Positions 60,465 to 64,000 of a DNA stretch of 64,000 nt are shown here, one piece after another. Source of the stretch: Dyella choica. Its GTDB lineage: Bacteria > Pseudomonadota > Gammaproteobacteria > Xanthomonadales > Rhodanobacteraceae. The notes under the pieces are model-generated. The model saw nothing but the letters and a program-made list of their open reading frames with translations, was not told the DNA's origin and ran no database searches. Each line of letters opens with the position of its first letter. The first letter of the stretch is position 1. The DNA is taken from positions 124,001 through 188,000 of the forward strand of contig NZ_RYYV01000006.1 in NCBI RefSeq assembly GCF_003977665.1. Reading direction: 5' to 3'. The translations under genes and the position numbers were made by a program.

Positions 60465-62111
60465 CTACCGCCTTACCCACCCGTACACGAACGACAGCAA
60501 GCCGCCCACTCCCAGGCCCAGCGGCAGCAGCGGACTGTGCTGTTGCCCGAACGTCCACATCACCGTGGCGCAGATGATCAGCGTGGAACCCAGCAAGCCG
60601 CTGCCCATCATCTGCATCAGCTTACGCACGAGATGCCGCTGATGGCTCAATTCATCCGCGTCGGCGAGCAGGCGCTGTTCGCCCACGGCAACCTGGCGCA
60701 AGGCATCACGCACCAGTTCCGGCAATTGCGGTGCGTTGTGAAACCACTCCGGAATGCGCTTGCGCATCTCGCGCAGCGTACGGATCGGGCTGTAACGCTC
60801 GCGCAGGATGCGCTTGAGCACCGGATGCGCTACCGCCCAGATGTCGATGTCCGGATCGAGCATGCGCCCGACGCCTTCGATATTCAGCAGCGTCTTCTGC
60901 AGCAGGATCAGCTGCGGCTGCAGGGTGAGCTCGAAGCGGCGCGCGGTCTGAAACAGCTTCACTACCAGCTCGGCCAGGGATATCTGCGACAACGGGCGCG
61001 TGAAATACGGTTCGCAAACCGTGCGTACCGCCGCTTCCAGTTCATCCAGCCGCACGCTGGCCGGCATCCAGCCCGCATCCACGTGCAGCTTGGCGATACG
61101 CGCGTAGTCGCGTTCGAACAGGGCCACGAAGTTCTGCGCCAGCCAGTACTGGTCGGCTTCGGGCAGCGAGCCCATGATGCCGAAATCCAGTGCGATGAAG
61201 CGTGGCTCTTCCCTGCGCGTGGGATCCACCCAGATGTTGCCGGGGTGGGCGTCGGCATGGAAGAAATTGTCGCGGAACACCTGCTCGTAGAACAGGCGCA
61301 CGCCCTTGGCGGCCAGTCGTTTGCGGTCGATGCCGGCCGCATCGATGGCCGCGATGTCGTCGGAGGAAAGGCCGTTCACCCGCTCCAGCGTGAGTACGCC
61401 GGCGGTGGTCAGTTCCCAGTGCACCTCCGGCACGTACAGATCCACGCCGCTGATGAAATTGCGACGCAGCAGGCTGGCATTGGCGCCTTCGCGCTGCAGG
61501 TCCAGCTCGTTTTCCAGCATTTTCTCGACTTCGGCCACGGCGTCGAGCGGACGGATCTTGTCGGCATTGGGGTGCCAGCGCTGCGCCATTGCACCCAGCG
61601 ACTGCAGCAGGCTGACGTCGCGCGCGATGCGCTCGTTGATACGCGGACGCAGCACCTTCACCACCACGGAGCGGCCGTCGTGCAGCGTGGCCGCATGCAC
61701 CTGCGAAATCGAAGCGGAAGCCAGCGGTACCGGATCGAAGCTGGCGTAGAGCTGGTCGATCGGGCGCTTCAATTCGCGTTCGACGATGATGCGCGCCTCG
61801 TCACCGGGGAACGGCGACACCTGATCCTGCAGCAAGGCCAGTTCGTCGGCGATGTCGCCGGGGACCAGGTCGCGACGAGTCGACAGGATCTGGCCAGCTT
61901 TGACGAAGATCGGGCCCAGTTCGTTCAGCGCCAGGCGAATGCGTGCGCCACGCGAGAGAGGGCGCACATCGACGACCGGCCGGCCCAGCAAGGGGCGCAC
62001 GAACTTGAGCGGGCGGAACAGGTGCGTGGCATCCACCAGCTCGTCGAGCCGGTAGCGCAACAGCACGATGGCGACGCGCAGCAGGCCGGGAACCACCTTC
62101 AACGGCGTCAC
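60465..62111 (-). CDS. ubiB: ubiquinone biosynthesis protein UbiB (ABC1/ADCK-type atypical kinase)
   Basis: 548 residues. KxGQ motif [14 protein letters not shown], alanine-rich kinase-like loop and DFGIMGSLP metal site are present, and the C-terminus has the two membrane helices of UbiB ([28 protein letters not shown]). It supports coenzyme Q synthesis, probably extracting lipid precursors. The start overlaps the ubiJ stop by 4 bp. Confidence 0.95.
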   Translation of the reverse strand: MTPLKVVPGLLRVAIVLLRYRLDELVDATHLFRPLKFVRPLLGRPVVDVRPLSRGARIRLALNELGPIFVKAGQILSTRRDLVPGDIADELALLQDQVSPFPGDEARIIVERELKRPIDQLYASFDPVPLASASISQVHAATLHDGRSVVVKVLRPRINERIARDVSLLQSLGAMAQRWHPNADKIRPLDAVAEVEKMLENELDLQREGANASLLRRNFISGVDLYVPEVHWELTTAGVLTLERVNGLSSDDIAAIDAAGIDRKRLAAKGVRLFYEQVFRDNFFHADAHPGNIWVDPTRREEPRFIALDFGIMGSLPEADQYWLAQNFVALFERDYARIAKLHVDAGWMPASVRLDELEAAVRTVCEPYFTRPLSQISLAELVVKLFQTARRFELTLQPQLILLQKTLLNIEGVGRMLDPDIDIWAVAHPVLKRILRERYSPIRTLREMRKRIPEWFHNAPQLPELVRDALRQVAVGEQRLLADADELSHQRHLVRKLMQMMGSGLLGSTLIICATVMWTFGQQHSPLLPLGLGVGGLLSFVYGWVRR

Positions 62112-62758
62112 GAGTGGCTTCCCCGCTGCTGGCGTTCGAGTCGCGCAAGACGCGCTTCCAGCCGTTCGGTGCGTTCGCGCAGGGTATCGACGTCATCCAG
62201 GTAGCTTTCGACCTCGCCCGGCGCCACGGCGATGCGCGTCTCGTCGCGCAACCACGCCGCGCCATCCTGGGTGAGGTGCGAAGCGGTTTCGCGCGCATGG
62301 GCGAAACCCTCCCGCGCGGCTTTGGCCAGCGGCACGCCAAGCACGTCGCCGAAACTGCGGGTGAAGGCAGCCTCGAAGTCGGGCGCGAAGCCGCTGGCGA
62401 GTTTTTCCAGCCGGCGCGCCAGCTCTGCGTCGCCGGCGATTTCCACCTTGCCCGGGGCGAGGCTTTCGCTGTTGCGTCGGAACAGCATCGACAGCAGGCT
62501 ACCGGGTGTCGCTGCGACTCGCAGGTCGCTACTCTCGGGAGCAGGGCCAACCTTCAGGCGCTGGCCTTCGACGGTCACGGCCAACGCGACGTCCATGCCC
62601 TGCAGTTGCAGTTGCACGCTGCGGCTCTCGAGCGCGGCGAGTTTGCCTTGCGTATCCGGGTCGAGCGACAGCGCATGATTGAGCGCGCTTTCCAGCGCGC
62701 GGCCGGCGAGCTTGCGCAATGGCCGGGGGAGCAGGTTGGGGGGGGGGGCGGCAGTCAT
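62108..62758 (-). CDS. ubiJ: ubiquinone biosynthesis protein UbiJ (SCP2 domain)
   Basis: 216 residues. SCP2 lipid-binding domain ([34 protein letters not shown]) followed by a helical C-terminal part ([30 protein letters not shown]) that pairs with UbiK. The start at 62758 ([13 protein letters not shown]) is placed after a repeat; codons 4-7 are an unbroken run of 11 C, which could slip and knock the gene out of frame. Overlaps ubiB. Confidence 0.88.
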   Translation of the reverse strand: MTAAPPPNLLPRPLRKLAGRALESALNHALSLDPDTQGKLAALESRSVQLQLQGMDVALAVTVEGQRLKVGPAPESSDLRVAATPGSLLSMLFRRNSESLAPGKVEIAGDAELARRLEKLASGFAPDFEAAFTRSFGDVLGVPLAKAAREGFAHARETASHLTQDGAAWLRDETRIAVAPGEVESYLDDVDTLRERTERLEARLARLERQQRGSHS

Positions 62759-62784
62759 GCCGCGATTGTAGCCGCCCTGGTCGG

Positions 62785-62853
62785 TAAGGAGCCTCTGATC
62801 CATTCCTACGTAGACGTCATGCCGGGCACGTAGGAATGGATCAGAGGCTCCTC
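62785..62853. repeat. palindromic intergenic repeat, family C, copy 2
   Basis: Arms TAAGGAGCCTCTGATCCATT / AATGGATCAGAGGCTCCT and core GACGTCATGCCGGGCACG, matching the arms and core at 39597-39689 but shorter. Lies between ubiJ and the end of trmL. Confidence 0.82.
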
Positions 62854-63322
62854 AGACCTCCAGCGCGCCCGGAAAACCCAGCTGCCGCCATGCCTCGTAC
62901 ACCGCCACCGCCACGCTGTTGGAGAGATTGAGACTGCGGCTGTCCGCACGCATCGGCAACCGCAAGCGTTGCTCGGCCGGCAGCGCGGACAGCACTGCGT
63001 CGGGTAGGCCTGCCGTTTCGCAGCCGAACAGCAATGCATCCCCTGCGGCAAAGCGGGCCTGGACGTGCCAGTTACGGCCGCGGGTGGAAAACGCGAAAAC
63101 ACGAGGGTGTCCGAGCGCAGCCAGGCACGCGTCGAGATCGTCGTGCACGCTGACCCGCGCGTATTCGTGATAGTCGAGGCCGGCACGCCGCAGGCGGGCA
63201 TCATCGAGCTCGAAGCCCAGCGGGCGGATCAGGTGCAAGGCCGCGCCAGTGTTGGCGCATAGCCGGATCACGTTGCCGGTGTTGGGCGGAATTTCGGGGC
63301 GGAAGAGAATGACATGCAGCAT
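62852..63322 (-). CDS. trmL: tRNA (cytidine(34)-2'-O)-methyltransferase
   Basis: 156 residues, small SPOUT knot enzyme. Conserved blocks [29 protein letters not shown], and [19 protein letters not shown] make the knot and SAM site. It methylates the wobble position of leucine tRNAs. ATG 63322 fits the family start ([17 protein letters not shown]). Confidence 0.95.
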   Translation of the reverse strand: MLHVILFRPEIPPNTGNVIRLCANTGAALHLIRPLGFELDDARLRRAGLDYHEYARVSVHDDLDACLAALGHPRVFAFSTRGRNWHVQARFAAGDALLFGCETAGLPDAVLSALPAEQRLRLPMRADSRSLNLSNSVAVAVYEAWRQLGFPGALEV

Positions 63323-63360
63323 GCCGCCATTATCGGATGGCTGGCGCCGGCGTGTCCCGC

Positions 63361-63537
63361 TCAGCCGGCCTTGCCGGCAGGATTCGCCGCCGCGATGACC
63401 TGGGTGGTTGCGATAGCGTGGCCTGGCGTCGCCAAGGCCGAGGCAGGCGTGGCCGTCACCATCGCCAGCAGCGTCAGGCCGCAAACCAGCGCGCAAGTGC
63501 CGAACAAGCCGCGCAGCAGCAAGGTTTCAAAGTTCAT
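63361..63537 (-). CDS. small single-span membrane protein, paralogue 1
   Basis: 58 residues. Opens [20 protein letters not shown], with a hydrophobic stretch at about 9-27, then an alanine/threonine-rich tail. A strong AAGGAG lies 7-12 bases upstream of ATG 63537. It is closely related to the next upstream protein (63569-63775) over the first 28 residues. Function unknown. Confidence 0.65.
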   Translation of the reverse strand: MNFETLLLRGLFGTCALVCGLTLLAMVTATPASALATPGHAIATTQVIAAANPAGKAG

Positions 63538-63568
63538 GGCCGGATCTCCTTAAGGCTAGGGGCGGGTT

Positions 63569-63775
63569 TCAGATCGATCCGCGCACGCAGATCATGTCGT
63601 CGACGATCGGCAGCACGCAGCTGGAAGAGGGCGAGGTCAGCAGGGAGGCAATCGAAGCGTTCGCCGCCAAGCGCAGCGGCGCCGTCTTGCTGGTGACCAT
63701 GGCCGTCAGGATCAGGCCGCAGACCAACACGCATGCCACGAACAGGCCGCGCAGGATCATTGTTTCGAATTTCAT
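63569..63775 (-). CDS. small single-span membrane protein, paralogue 2
   Basis: 68 residues. Opens MKFETMILRGLFVACVLVCG, sharing about 20 of the first 28 residues with paralogue 1, then diverges into a tail with two cysteines (SSSCVLP and DMICVRG). GGAGAGA lies upstream of ATG 63775. With the neighbour 31 bp downstream this is a tandem duplication on the minus strand. Not recognised; possibly a small envelope-stress or regulatory membrane protein (speculative). Confidence 0.65.
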   Translation of the reverse strand: MKFETMILRGLFVACVLVCGLILTAMVTSKTAPLRLAANASIASLLTSPSSSCVLPIVDDMICVRGSI

Positions 63776-64000
63776 GTCCGTCTCTCCGAATCGTTGGGTG
63801 ATTTCCTCACCCTGGACTCTGCAATCCCTGTGCCAGTCCCATCTGCGCATGCAATGCGCTGATATCAAAGGAGTTGTTGCCGGCAAAGTGGGCGTCGTTG
63901 GTTGTCCGCGGACAGCGCCTGTGCCCGATCGGACAGTGTCCGGGGGTGGCCGGACCGGGCGCGCTAAGCCGGCGTTAGGTGACAGGCAACGGCGACGCGC
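63776..64000. other. right-edge intergenic region with palindromes
   Basis: No gene supported up to the window edge. Contains a perfect 12-bp palindrome TGTCCGCGGACA at 63903-63914 and a related GGACA-G-TGTCC at 63931-63941, upstream of the small membrane-protein pair. Confidence 0.45.

Noticed and set aside
60537..62204. A 555-codon plus-strand frame opposite ubiB
   Set aside because: Histidine/glutamine-rich mirror translation of ubiB; no supporting signals.

Overview
The window reads as a high-GC gammaproteobacterial chromosome segment, most likely from the Rhodanobacteraceae (Dyella, Frateuria, Luteibacter or Rhodanobacter type; order Lysobacterales). That placement is inferred from gene content: a xanthomonadin/aryl-polyene type pigment cluster, an erpA-bactofilin-DUF6776 block, bfr/bfd, a compact pentose-phosphate operon, aceBA with a divergent LysR regulator, ubiJ-ubiB, and several Xanthomonad-style palindromic intergenic repeats. 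No rRNA, CRISPR array, prophage or intact insertion sequence was seen. There is one tRNA, elongator Met (CAT).

Layout, left part. 0-1.3 kb: 3' part of an AMP-binding acyl/aryl ligase of the pigment type, cut by the window edge. 1.4-2.7 kb: purD. 2.8-4.1 kb: GFA-fold protein, DUF2784 and DUF6326 on the minus strand. 4.3-7.7 kb: an MFS-PlsC fusion and an amidase. 7.8-13.0 kb (minus): ampE, nudC, erpA, bactofilin, DUF6776, bfr, bfd with Fur-like sites, and rppH. 13.2-15.9 kb: tRNA-Met, a DUF5329 protein, an amiD-like remnant, a 56-aa protein and a HAD phosphatase. 16.1-22.0 kb: tal, a pgi-ROK kinase fusion, gnd and zwf, probably one sugar-phosphate operon. 22.1-23.0 kb: queD and a phasin.

Layout, centre. 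23.2-30.4 kb: the complete F1Fo ATP synthase operon atpIBEFHAGDC closed by a terminator, then glmU (30.6-32.0). 32.4-33.2 kb is an AT-rich patch with a secreted protein of unknown function whose signal peptide looks broken by a one-base frameshift. A DSD1-type PLP enzyme follows. 34.7-39.5 kb holds the pigment cluster as two convergent operons: ACP, hotdog dehydratase, acyltransferase and second dehydratase on plus; ketosynthase, chain-length-factor-like partner and glycosyltransferase on minus.

Layout, right part. 39.7-45.4 kb: hemF, a secreted VNGSV-repeat protein, gpmA, a CcdC/DUF1453-like membrane protein, glnB/glnK, ubiK and comM. 45.5-52.4 kb: a LytS-type kinase and LytTR regulator pair, an alpha/beta hydrolase, a membrane-anchored LytTR regulator and a large CocE/NonD hydrolase. 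52.5-56.6 kb: aceA, aceB and the divergent LysR regulator. 56.7-60.4 kb: a small secreted SnoaL-like protein, a lipoprotein, LysE exporter, acyltransferase, arfB and truC. 60.5-63.8 kb: ubiB, ubiJ (with an 11-C tract), trmL and two tandem paralogous small membrane proteins.

Most of the window is core metabolism. The items most worth a second look are the Pgi-ROK fusion inside the tal-gnd-zwf operon, the scattered pigment locus, the frameshifted AT-rich secreted protein, the poly-C tract in ubiJ, the tandem small membrane proteins, and three families of palindromic repeats. One of those families has two copies in opposite orientation on either side of the central 29 kb.
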